Shown: piece by piece, positions 26,219-34,624 of the stretch
How positions within the stretch are numbered: position 1 is the first letter of the stretch
Layout: the number at the start of each line of letters is the position of its first letter
Assembly: GCF_027213645.1 (NCBI RefSeq)
Contig: NZ_JAPWGL010000003.1
Coordinates: 434,001-498,000 of the forward strand
Source: Pedobacter rhodius
Lineage (GTDB): Bacteria > Bacteroidota > Bacteroidia > Sphingobacteriales > Sphingobacteriaceae
Reading direction: 5' to 3'
Length of the DNA: 64,000 nucleotides
The notes under the pieces: generated by a model
What the model was told of the DNA's origin: nothing
The model's input: only the letters and a program-made list of their open reading frames with translations
The model's database searches: none
Position numbers and translations under genes: made by a program

Positions 26219-27757
26219 TTATCCGGCCCAGCCATCTCTGTCTAAACTTCGGTAATTGATAGATTCTGCCAGATGTTCTAATTCTATATGTTTACTTCCA
26301 TCTAAATCTGCAATGGTTCTGGCCACTTTCAAAATTCTGTCATAGGCACGTGCCGATAAACCTAAGCGCTCCATTGCCGATTTTAAAAGAGCTGTTCCGG
26401 CTTCGCTAATCTGACAAACTTTGCGGACCATTTTAGGGTTCATTTGTGCATTATAATGTAAATCTTCTTTATCCATAAAACGATGATCCTGAATTTCCCT
26501 TGCCTTAATTACACGAGTCCGGATACATTCGCTTTTTTCCGCTTCTTGGGATGAGGCAAGTTCCGAAAAATTGACAGGCGTAACTTCGACATGCAAATCA
26601 ATTCTATCTAAAAGTGGTCCCGAAATTTTACTGAGGTATTTTTGCACCACACCGGGTGCACAAACACATTCTTTCTCCGGATGATTGTAAAAGCCACAGG
26701 GACAAGGATTCATCGATGCAACGAGCATAAAGCTCGCAGGATATTCAACTGAAAAACGAGCCCGTGAAATGGCAACTTTCCTGTCTTCCAATGGTTGTCG
26801 CATAACTTCTAAAACAGTTCTTTTAAATTCCGGTAATTCGTCCAGAAATAAAACACCATTGTGCGCCAGGGAAATTTCTCCTGGTGCAGGATTCATCCCT
26901 CCACCCACCAAAGCAACGTCGGAAATGGTATGATGCGGCGAACGGTACGGACGAATAGTCATCAACGCATCTGCTGCTGAAAGCTTTCCTGCAACCGAAT
27001 GTATTTTAGTGGTTTCTAAAGCTTCATATAAATTCAGCGGTGGTAAGATGGTTGGCAAACGTTTTGCCAACATCGTTTTTCCCGCGCCCGGCGGACCAAT
27101 TAAAATCACATTATGTCCACCGGCTGCAGCAATTTCCAAAGCACGTTTAATGTTCTCCTGCCCTTTAACATCTGCGAAATCGTAGTCGTAATTACCGATG
27201 TTTTTCAGAAATTCCTCTTTGGTATTGATTTTAAGTTGTTCCAGCGGCTCACTTTTGTTGAAGAAAGCTATCACCTGAGCCAATGTTTCTACGCCATAGG
27301 CGATTAACCCGTCTACAATGGCTGCTTCCCGGACATTTTGTTTTGGCAAAATGAAGCCCTTAAAACCATCCTGCTGAGCCTGAATTGCGATTGGCAGCGC
27401 GCCTTTAACAGGCTGAATAGCACCGTTTAGCGATAATTCGCCCATAATAAAATAGTTTTCTAACGATTCAGAGGGAATTTGACCCGACGCGGCTAGTATC
27501 CCGATAGCGATTGGTAAGTCGTAGGCTGAACCTTCTTTTCTGATATCTGCCGGGGCAAGATTAACTACAATTTTTTGTCTTGGCATCCTGAAACCGGAAA
27601 CATGAATGGCACTTTCTACCCTTTGCAGACTTTCTTTTACCGCGTTATCCGGCAGGCCAACCATAAAATATTTATTACCGCCGCTAATACTTACCTCAAT
27701 GGCTATAGTGCGTGCATTTACACCATACACAGCGCTCCCGTATGTTTTTACAAGCAT
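26219..27757 (-). CDS. YifB/ComM family Mg-chelatase-like AAA+ ATPase
   Basis: A 512-residue member of the family that includes ComM, a helicase aiding integration of DNA taken up in transformation. The N-terminal Lon-protease-like fold starts VKTYGSAVYGVNA and includes RKEGSAYDLPIAIGIL. The AAA+ core has GPPGAGKTMLAKRLP (Walker A) and GVLFLDELPEF (Walker B), with the family motif RPYRSPHHTISDVALVGG in two parts. A cysteine-rich loop (NPCPCGFYNH, ECVCAPG) and the C-terminal sensor region follow. The role in natural transformation is by family; no com genes are nearby. Confidence 0.92.
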   Translation of the reverse strand: MLVKTYGSAVYGVNARTIAIEVSISGGNKYFMVGLPDNAVKESLQRVESAIHVSGFRMPRQKIVVNLAPADIRKEGSAYDLPIAIGILAASGQIPSESLENYFIMGELSLNGAIQPVKGALPIAIQAQQDGFKGFILPKQNVREAAIVDGLIAYGVETLAQVIAFFNKSEPLEQLKINTKEEFLKNIGNYDYDFADVKGQENIKRALEIAAAGGHNVILIGPPGAGKTMLAKRLPTILPPLNLYEALETTKIHSVAGKLSAADALMTIRPYRSPHHTISDVALVGGGMNPAPGEISLAHNGVLFLDELPEFKRTVLEVMRQPLEDRKVAISRARFSVEYPASFMLVASMNPCPCGFYNHPEKECVCAPGVVQKYLSKISGPLLDRIDLHVEVTPVNFSELASSQEAEKSECIRTRVIKAREIQDHRFMDKEDLHYNAQMNPKMVRKVCQISEAGTALLKSAMERLGLSARAYDRILKVARTIADLDGSKHIELEHLAESINYRSLDRDGWAG

Positions 27758-27920
27758 TAAATTCTAATAAGAAACGGGATGTTATGTTATTCGGGGATGA
27801 ATAATTGTTTTCTAATATAGAAAGAAATTTGGAGATGTAAAATGAAAAACCGAACCATTTATTTACAAATTAAAATCTAAAAGAAATTCATTAAATTGCA
27901 TCAACCTCAACCAAACCATT

Positions 27921-30074
27921 ATGATGAAACGTATCTTACCCTCCCTGATTTTGCTGAGTGCAATAACGGCTTGCAACAACCCAAAAAAACAAGAAATGAA
28001 ACCAATAAAATGGCCTGATGCTAAACCTCCGATAGCCGATATTAAGCCGCACAAAAGAATTATTCATGGCGATACCGTAGTAGATAATTACTACTGGATG
28101 ATTGATTATTTCAAAAAAGGACCCGACAGTACCAAGGTTGTAGATTACCTGAAAGCTGAAAATAAATACCTCGACACAATGATGAAAGGGACGGAAACGT
28201 TCCAGGCGAATTTGTTTAAGGAAATGAAAGGTCGCATTAAAGAAAAAGATGAATCAGTACCGGTTTTCAGGAATGGTTATTTTTATTACACCCGCACTGA
28301 AGATGGCCAGCAATACTACAAATATTGTCGTAAAAAAGGAGGTTTAACTGCCGCCGAAGAAGTTTTGTTGGATGTTGATGCCTTAGCAAAAGGGCATTCT
28401 TATTACAGCGCTACAGGTTTTAGTGTAAGCCCAGATAATAAATTGCTGGCTTTTGGTGTCGATAAAGTTTCCCGCAGACAATACACCATTCAGGTAAAAA
28501 ACCTGGAAACCGGTGAAATTTATAAAGATGCGATTACCAATACCGAAGGTGCAGTAGCCTGGGCAAACGATAATAAAACTTTGTTTTATACCTCAAAAAA
28601 CCCGGTTACTTTATTGAGCGAAAAGATTAAAAAACATGTATTGGGAACCGATGCCAAAACCGATGTTGTTGTTTATGAGGAAAAAGACAACTCGAACTAT
28701 ATCGGCGTAACGAAATCAAAAAACGGCAGGTATATTTTCATCGGCTCGCAGGGTACTTTAACTTCCGAATACAGAATGATTGATGCTGACCATCCCGAAG
28801 CCCCGTTCAAAGTTTTCACTCCGAGGTTTAAAGATGTTTTGTACGATGTATTGCCTGTTGATGATAAATTTTACATCGTGACCAACTGGAATGCCAAAAA
28901 TTTCCGTTTGATGGAGTGCCCTTTGGATAAAACCACGAAAGAAAACTGGAAAGAAGTAATTCCGAACCGTAAAGATGTTTTGCTGGAATACGGCGATGAG
29001 TTTAAGGATTACCTGGTCTTATCTGAACGTAAAAACGGCTTAACAGAATTACGTGTGTTAAAAAAAGATGGCAGCGATTATTACATCAAATTTGATGAAC
29101 CTGTGTACTCGGCTGGCATTGGTTCTAATCCGGAGTATAACAGCAAAATGCTGCGTTATTCTTACACTTCTCTAACCACGCCAAACTCTATTTACGATTA
29201 TGATTTAGAGAAAAAAGATAAAAAATTAATGAAGCAACAAGAAATTGTTGGCGGTTATAACCCTGATGAGTATGTTACCGAACGTGTTTTTGCCACGGCG
29301 AAAGACGGAACCAAAATTCCGGTGGCTTTGGTTTACAAAAAAGGGGTTGAAAAAAATGGAAAAGCACCGCTTTTACTTTATGCTTATGGATCATATGGCG
29401 CGAGTACCGATGCTACATTTTCTTCGCCGAGGCTGAGTTTGCTTAACCGTGGTTTCGTTTTCGCAATTGCGAATATTCGTGGCGGACAAGAAATGGGCCG
29501 CCAATGGTATGAGGACGGCAAGCTGATGAAAAAGAAAAACACGTTTACCGATTTTATTGCTGCGGGCGAATACCTGGTTGAACAGAAATATACTTCGAAA
29601 GGTCATTTGTATGCGCATGGCGGCAGTGCCGGTGGTTTGCTAATGGGTGCTGTGGTGAATTTAGCCCCTGATTTATGGAATGGTGTAATTGCTGATGTTC
29701 CCTTTGTTGACGTGGTAAATACCATGCTCGATGAGGGTATTCCGCTCACCACAAACGAGTTTGATGAGTGGGGAAATCCGAAGAAAAAGGATGCTTATGA
29801 GTATATGAAAAGTTATTCTCCATATGAAAATGTAGAGAAGAAAGCTTATCCGAATATGCTGGTCACAACAGGATTACACGATAGTCAGGTACAGTATTTC
29901 GAGCCTGCTAAATGGGTAGCTAAGCTTCGTGCAATGAAAACAGATAAAAACGTTTTGCTCCTTAAAACAAATATGGAATTCGGTCACGGCGGTGCGTCAG
30001 GTCGTTTCGATTATTTGAAAGATGTATCACTAAGGTGGGCATTTTTGTTTGCACTGGAAGGGATTGAGAAGTAA
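27921..30074 (+). CDS. prolyl oligopeptidase family serine peptidase (S9A), lipoprotein
   Basis: A 717-residue peptidase with an N-terminal beta-propeller (about residues 60-420) and a C-terminal alpha/beta-hydrolase domain. The catalytic triad is Ser569 in GGSAGG, Asp654 in TGLHDSQVQ and His689 in EFGHGG. A signal with lipobox ITACNN places it in the periplasm or outer membrane. It resembles prolyl oligopeptidase and oligopeptidase B; exact specificity is not clear. Tandem Met-Met at the start leaves two possible ATGs. A palindromic repeat follows. Confidence 0.92.
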   Translation: MMKRILPSLILLSAITACNNPKKQEMKPIKWPDAKPPIADIKPHKRIIHGDTVVDNYYWMIDYFKKGPDSTKVVDYLKAENKYLDTMMKGTETFQANLFKEMKGRIKEKDESVPVFRNGYFYYTRTEDGQQYYKYCRKKGGLTAAEEVLLDVDALAKGHSYYSATGFSVSPDNKLLAFGVDKVSRRQYTIQVKNLETGEIYKDAITNTEGAVAWANDNKTLFYTSKNPVTLLSEKIKKHVLGTDAKTDVVVYEEKDNSNYIGVTKSKNGRYIFIGSQGTLTSEYRMIDADHPEAPFKVFTPRFKDVLYDVLPVDDKFYIVTNWNAKNFRLMECPLDKTTKENWKEVIPNRKDVLLEYGDEFKDYLVLSERKNGLTELRVLKKDGSDYYIKFDEPVYSAGIGSNPEYNSKMLRYSYTSLTTPNSIYDYDLEKKDKKLMKQQEIVGGYNPDEYVTERVFATAKDGTKIPVALVYKKGVEKNGKAPLLLYAYGSYGASTDATFSSPRLSLLNRGFVFAIANIRGGQEMGRQWYEDGKLMKKKNTFTDFIAAGEYLVEQKYTSKGHLYAHGGSAGGLLMGAVVNLAPDLWNGVIADVPFVDVVNTMLDEGIPLTTNEFDEWGNPKKKDAYEYMKSYSPYENVEKKAYPNMLVTTGLHDSQVQYFEPAKWVAKLRAMKTDKNVLLLKTNMEFGHGGASGRFDYLKDVSLRWAFLFALEGIEK

Positions 30075-30083
30075 TATACGCCT

Positions 30084-30137
30084 GTCATTCTGAGCTTGTC
30101 GAAGAACAATTAAGTGTTTCGACAGGCTCAACATGAC
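30084..30137. repeat. REP-like inverted repeat (GAGCTTGTCGAAG family)
   Basis: GTCATTCTGAGCTTGTCGAA pairs imperfectly with TTTCGACAGGCTCAACATGAC. It is a two-armed palindrome in the spacer after the S9A gene. A related element is at 42894-42996. Confidence 0.75.
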
Positions 30138-30313
30138 ACCCTTTTCAAGTTCAAATCATTTGTCTTGTGCACCGGTGTACGCCTTTTCGCATTAATGATG
30201 CTGTTCCTCAATACAGAAATGTTGTTTTTTGAAAAAGGCCCAAGGAAAGATAAATTGATTTCTGCTTTACAATTGCGATACCCCGATACAGAGGCTTTAT
30301 AAGCAAATAGCCT

Positions 30314-30321
30314 TATCTTTG
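30314..30321 (+). promoter_or_regulatory. candidate -7 element TATCTTTG with a very short leader
   Basis: Exact TAnnTTTG match ending seven bases before the ATG at 30329, as at 10594-10601. No -33 TTG found. Confidence 0.35.
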
Positions 30322-30328
30322 TCCCTTA

Positions 30329-31561
30329 ATGGAATACAATGTTCATACTTTAACGAATGGCATCCGCTTGCTGCACGTGCCTTCGGCCTCTGCAATATCT
30401 CATGCCTGCATCATCATCAATACGGGTTCTCGCGATGAACCTGAACAAAAAGCGGGTTTGGCACATTTTATCGAACACCTCATTTTTAAACGCACAGAAA
30501 AACGCAGCACCAACCAGATTTTAAACCGTCTGGAAAGTGTTGGCGCCGATTTGAATGCCTATACTACTAAAGAATATACCTGTGTTCACGCGTCGTTTTT
30601 GAACCCTTATCTGGAGAGAACTTTAGATCTTTTTAATGATATCATTTTCCATTCTACTTTTCCTGAAGAGGAGATGGATAAGGAGAAAAGTGTTATTCTG
30701 GATGAGATTGCCTCCTATTTAGACCAGCCCGAAGAAGCCATTAATGATGACTTCGAGGATATGCTTTTTGCCGGAAATGCTTTAGGAAATAACATTCTTG
30801 GCACCACAGAAAGTGTGAGCAATTTTACCCGGGAAGATGTCATCAATTTCCGTAAGGCAAATTATCGTACCAATGAAATCGTAATCGCTGTTTTAGGGAA
30901 CTATAATTTCAACAGCTTTGTAAAAAAAGGCACAAAATATTTCGCTGATGTTGAAGAAAATTCGCCACCATTAAACCGGGTAAAACCTATCGTTTTAAAT
31001 CCGACAATAACCAATATTTACAAGCCGATTATGCAGTCGCATTGTATATTGGGCACACAAACTTATGCCACCCATCATAAAAATAAAGCTGGCTTAATGT
31101 TGCTGAATAATTATTTTGGCGGAAATGGAATGAGTTCGGTTTTAAATCTTCAAATCAGAGAAAAATACGGAATTGCCTATACCATAGAATCTAATTTTTC
31201 ACCACTAAGCGATACCGGAATATTTTCAATTTATTTTGGAACAGATAAGGAAAAGCATCAAAAAGCATTGTCTTTAATCTTTAAAGAGATGAAAAAGCTG
31301 AAAGATAATCCCCTGAATGAATTACAGTTGCAAAAAGCTAAAAACAAATTCATCGGACAAATTGCTTTAAGTGAGGAAAACAGAATCGGCTTAATTATTT
31401 CGATGGCTAAAACGCTTATCGACCATAATAAAATTGATTCCCTTGAACAGGTTTTTGAGAAAATTAATAGGGTTACCACCACACAAATTGCGCAGATAGC
31501 GGATGAAGTTTTAGCACCGGAACAACTGAATATTTTTACTTTCAGTCCAATACTGGAATAA
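30329..31561 (+). CDS. M16 family (pitrilysin-type) metallopeptidase
   Basis: A 410-residue zinc peptidase with the inverted motif H46-F-I-E49-H50 and a third ligand Glu126 in LDEIASYL, 76 residues later as in M16. The C-terminal half is the usual second, inactive domain. There is no signal peptide, so it is probably cytoplasmic, like many processing-peptidase-like bacterial proteins. A small hairpin and a REP-like element separate it from peptide deformylase, which may share its transcript. Confidence 0.9.
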   Translation: MEYNVHTLTNGIRLLHVPSASAISHACIIINTGSRDEPEQKAGLAHFIEHLIFKRTEKRSTNQILNRLESVGADLNAYTTKEYTCVHASFLNPYLERTLDLFNDIIFHSTFPEEEMDKEKSVILDEIASYLDQPEEAINDDFEDMLFAGNALGNNILGTTESVSNFTREDVINFRKANYRTNEIVIAVLGNYNFNSFVKKGTKYFADVEENSPPLNRVKPIVLNPTITNIYKPIMQSHCILGTQTYATHHKNKAGLMLLNNYFGGNGMSSVLNLQIREKYGIAYTIESNFSPLSDTGIFSIYFGTDKEKHQKALSLIFKEMKKLKDNPLNELQLQKAKNKFIGQIALSEENRIGLIISMAKTLIDHNKIDSLEQVFEKINRVTTTQIAQIADEVLAPEQLNIFTFSPILE

Positions 31562-31583
31562 TTGCTATTTTTGTAGCAATTCC

Positions 31584-31663
31584 CGTCATTGCGAAGCACA
31601 AAGCAATCTTAATGCGCTAGGTTTTAGCGATAGCAATAGATTGGTTCGTGCATTGCGATAACG
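31584..31663. repeat. REP-like inverted repeat (CGTCATTGCGAAG family)
   Basis: The left arm (31584-31609, from CGTCATTGCGAAGCAC to AGCAATCT) pairs imperfectly with the right arm (31638-31663, AGATTGG to GATAACG). A shorter relative lies at 41436-41478. Confidence 0.75.
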
Positions 31664-31686
31664 GCCGATTAAAAACACTTTACACA

Positions 31687-32247
31687 ATGAAATTACCAAT
31701 AGTAGCATACGGAGACCCTGTTTTAAAGAAAGTAGGAATTGATATTGATAAAGATTATCCGGAATTAAAAGAACTGATTGCCAACATGTTCGATACCATG
31801 TATTATGCAAATGGCGTTGGTTTGGCGGCACCACAAATCGGCTTGCCAATCCGCTTATTTATTGTTGATACCGGTGAAGACGAAGATGGAACGCTTGGCT
31901 ACAAAAAAGTGTTTATTAATGCTCAGATAATTGAAGAAACCGGCGAACCCTGGAATTTTAATGAGGGTTGTTTAAGTATTCCCGATATCCGCGAAAACAT
32001 CCTTCGTAAACCAAACATTAAAATCAAATATTTTGATGAAAACTGGGTTGAACATACCGATGATGTTGACGGAATGCCTGCTCGCGTAATTCAACATGAG
32101 TACGATCACATAGAGGGAAAATTGTTTACAGATAAAGTAAGCATCCTTCGCAAAACGATGCTTAAAAGTAAACTGGATGCGATCTCAAAAGGAAACATTA
32201 AAACCGACTACAAAATGAAGTTTCCTAATAAGAGCAAGAAAAGATAA
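31687..32247 (+). CDS. def: peptide deformylase
   Basis: Removes the formyl group from the N-terminal Met of new proteins. The three family motifs are present: GVGLAAPQIG (from residue 43), EGCLSIP (93-99, Cys95 a metal ligand) and HEYDH (H137, E138, H141). The ATG at 31687 begins MKLPIVAYGDPVL; the frame extends to an ATG at 31648 inside the REP-like element, which is unlikely. At 187 residues it is of usual length. No formyltransferase gene is adjacent. Confidence 0.96.
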   Translation: MKLPIVAYGDPVLKKVGIDIDKDYPELKELIANMFDTMYYANGVGLAAPQIGLPIRLFIVDTGEDEDGTLGYKKVFINAQIIEETGEPWNFNEGCLSIPDIRENILRKPNIKIKYFDENWVEHTDDVDGMPARVIQHEYDHIEGKLFTDKVSILRKTMLKSKLDAISKGNIKTDYKMKFPNKSKKR

Positions 32248-32294
32248 AGTTTGATGGAAAATGTAAGAGGGGAAATGAAAACGTTTTCCTTTTT

Positions 32295-32939
32295 TTATTC
32301 GTCGTTATCACTCCGCTTTTTATCCCCGTCGAAGATTTGTTGCATCAGCTTACCCCAGGCAAAAGGATTTAATAACGGATTTGTCTGAACCATATTTTTG
32401 TTAATCATCCTGTCGAAATTATACCGGTAATTCTGGCTGCTGATTTCCCCGCCGTCGCGTGGCAAAGTCTGAATCAGGCCATTAATAGATGATCTGGAAA
32501 GGTTCTTCTTCGCAATTGCAAGATCATCGTCGGCAAGTTTCATAGATAAAAATTCACGGGTAAATTCTTCTGTGGTAGCCCAGGGGAAAATACGAACCGT
32601 TGGCAAATTAATTACCTCCGCTTTCAATTTAACCATAATCGTGTATTTACTATCCGGTGTACTTTCAGGGATTATGGTGGAGAACTTTTTGTAACCAATT
32701 GCAGTAAATAAAATGGTATCGCCCGGATTTACGATAAAGGTAAAATAACCTCTGTAATCTGCCGCAACACGCTTGCTTTTCTGAGAAAGGTTGGTTATCG
32801 TAACGTACGGAATAACATTAGTGCTATCGATATCTGTAATGATTCCCGAAAATTGAATAAGCTTATCTTGAGCCGGCTTCTGTTGTGCAAATGCGGTTAT
32901 AGAAAAAAACAGGCAAATAAGGGCAACACAATATCTCAT
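32295..32939 (-). CDS. carboxypeptidase-regulatory-like domain protein
   Basis: A 214-residue exported protein with a signal peptide (residues 1-18, ITAFAQ) and an N-terminal beta-sandwich of the carboxypeptidase-regulatory-like type (about 30-110, with DYRGYFTFIVNPGDTILF). The C-terminal half is helical and of unknown role. The plan resembles the protein at 10609-11361. It is convergent with def and may be co-transcribed with the nifU-like and mrp genes behind it, 46 bases away. Confidence 0.72.
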   Translation of the reverse strand: MRYCVALICLFFSITAFAQQKPAQDKLIQFSGIITDIDSTNVIPYVTITNLSQKSKRVAADYRGYFTFIVNPGDTILFTAIGYKKFSTIIPESTPDSKYTIMVKLKAEVINLPTVRIFPWATTEEFTREFLSMKLADDDLAIAKKNLSRSSINGLIQTLPRDGGEISSQNYRYNFDRMINKNMVQTNPLLNPFAWGKLMQQIFDGDKKRSDNDE

Positions 32940-32985
32940 TAAGACAAAAGTAATTCTAATACTTAAAACCGCTTGTTAAATAGTG

Positions 32986-33231
32986 TTAATCTTGTTCTGC
33001 CATGTTTACGGCTACGACTGATGTAATTTCAGGAACGGCTTTCATAATGGCTTGTTCAATACCAGATTTCATGGTCATAAAACTCATCGGGCAAGAACCG
33101 CAGTTACCTAAAAGCTTCAGCTTCACAATACCCTCTGATGTAATTTCTTCAACAGAAACATCACCCCCGTCGGCCATTAAATATGGTCTGATGGTTTCTA
33201 ATGCCTGTTCTACTTGTTCTGTTAAATTCAT
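32986..33231 (-). CDS. NifU-like Fe-S scaffold protein
   Basis: An 81-residue NifU C-terminal-type domain with the cluster-binding CGSCPMS motif (CxxC) preceded by KLKLLGN. Such proteins hold or deliver Fe-S clusters in the cytoplasm. It lies 34 bases after the Mrp ATPase gene, on the same strand, so the pair is probably an Fe-S assembly unit. No nifS/iscS gene is in the window. Confidence 0.9.
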   Translation of the reverse strand: MNLTEQVEQALETIRPYLMADGGDVSVEEITSEGIVKLKLLGNCGSCPMSFMTMKSGIEQAIMKAVPEITSVVAVNMAEQD

Positions 33232-33265
33232 TATTTGATTATTAAAATATAAAAATAGTAATTTT

Positions 33266-34345
33266 TTAGCAATTGGCCGTCTGTGCGTTACTAATGGATA
33301 TTTGTTGGGCTATTTTACCTGCAATATTTCCAAATATACCATCCAGAAGCGGATTTTGATTTAATGCAACAGGTTTTCCATTATCTCCGGCTTCGGAAAT
33401 ATGCTGTATAATTGGAATTTCACCTAGAAACGGAACATCAAACCGCTCAGCCAGTTTTCTGCCACCACCCTTACCAAAAATATAATATTTGTTTTCCGGC
33501 AATTCGGCTGGTGTAAAATACGACATATTTTCTATCACGCCTAACACCGGAATATTAATGCCCGGCATACGGAACATCGCCAGGCCTTTATGGGTATCGG
33601 CCAAAGCCACCTGCTGAGGCGTTGTAACCACAACCGCTCCTGCTATCGGAAAACTTTGCGTAATGGTGATGTGAATATCACCTGTACCCGGAGGCAGGTC
33701 TACAATTAAATAATCTAACTCACCCCAGTTCGTATCATTAAATAATTGCTTTACCGCATTCGAAGCCATCGGTCCGCGCCAGGGTACCGGCTGACCCGGA
33801 TCAGCAAAAAAGCCTAACGACAATAATTTTATACCATATTTTTCAATCGGAATAATTTTTGTCTTGCCATCTGCTGTTTCTTCTGCACCTGGCTTTGCAT
33901 CAACCAAATCAAACATCGTAGGCACTGATGGTCCATAAATATCCGCGTCGATTAAACCGACCTTTGCACCGTCTTTGGCCAGGGTAACTGCCAGATTACT
34001 TGCAACCGTAGACTTTCCAACACCGCCTTTTCCTGACGAAACCAAAATGATGTTTTTAATGTTATCCAACGATGATGAATTAACAGGTTGTGTTACCCTG
34101 GATGTTACATTTATATTTATGTCCGCCTCTGCGAATACAAAATGTTTTATTGCATTTGTACAGGCATTTTTCAGCATTTCCTTCATCGGGCATGCAGGTG
34201 TGGTAAGTTCAAGTGTAAAATTTATTCGGGTATCAACTATCTGTAAATCTTTTATCATGTTTAAGGTTACCAGGTCTTTTTTGAGATCCGGATCTTCTAC
34301 ATTTTTTAAAGCATCTAAAACTTGTTGCGGGCTAATCTGCATCAT
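33266..34345 (-). CDS. Mrp/NBP35-type P-loop ATPase for Fe-S cluster transfer
   Basis: A 359-residue protein: an N-terminal MIP18/DUF59-like domain (about 1-80, with TTPACPMKEM) followed by a ParA-like ATPase with the deviant Walker A SSGKGGVGKSTVASNLA and the family blocks IDADIYGPSVP and DYLIVDLPPGTGDIH. The family carries Fe-S clusters to target proteins. At M274-SYFTPAELPENK the usual CxxC bridging the dimer cluster in ApbC/NBP35 is absent. It is the first gene before the NifU-like gene. No closer functional link is visible. Confidence 0.9.
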   Translation of the reverse strand: MMQISPQQVLDALKNVEDPDLKKDLVTLNMIKDLQIVDTRINFTLELTTPACPMKEMLKNACTNAIKHFVFAEADININVTSRVTQPVNSSSLDNIKNIILVSSGKGGVGKSTVASNLAVTLAKDGAKVGLIDADIYGPSVPTMFDLVDAKPGAEETADGKTKIIPIEKYGIKLLSLGFFADPGQPVPWRGPMASNAVKQLFNDTNWGELDYLIVDLPPGTGDIHITITQSFPIAGAVVVTTPQQVALADTHKGLAMFRMPGINIPVLGVIENMSYFTPAELPENKYYIFGKGGGRKLAERFDVPFLGEIPIIQHISEAGDNGKPVALNQNPLLDGIFGNIAGKIAQQISISNAQTANC

Positions 34346-34624
34346 ATTAATTTAAATTCAAAATTAACAAAACATAGCCATAAATACTTTTATTTAGGGT
34401 TTTAAACTGTAATTTTAACACCAAATAAACATTTGATTGTTACGTTTAATCAATTTGGACAATTAACAAGTTTTTAGCCTCCAGTTTGAAGTGGCAAATG
34501 CAGCAATTTAACAACAGCATTTTAAATTTAAGTTTTAAAATTCGCAGTTTGCAGCGGCAAAATACAGTAGAAGAAATACCATAAAAGCAATTTAACAGAT
34601 TTCACCAGTTATATTTTTACCTAT

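Noticed and set aside
30114-30302. A plus-strand frame of 62 residues after the S9A gene
   Set aside because: Its first residues (FRQAQHD) come from the REP-like element, and the rest matches nothing I recognise.
34485-34569. Two similar short words (AGTTTGAAGTGGCAAATGCAG and AGTTTGCAGCGGCAAAATACAG in shortened form) before the GT51 gene
   Set aside because: The match is short and imperfect and may be chance in AT-rich DNA.
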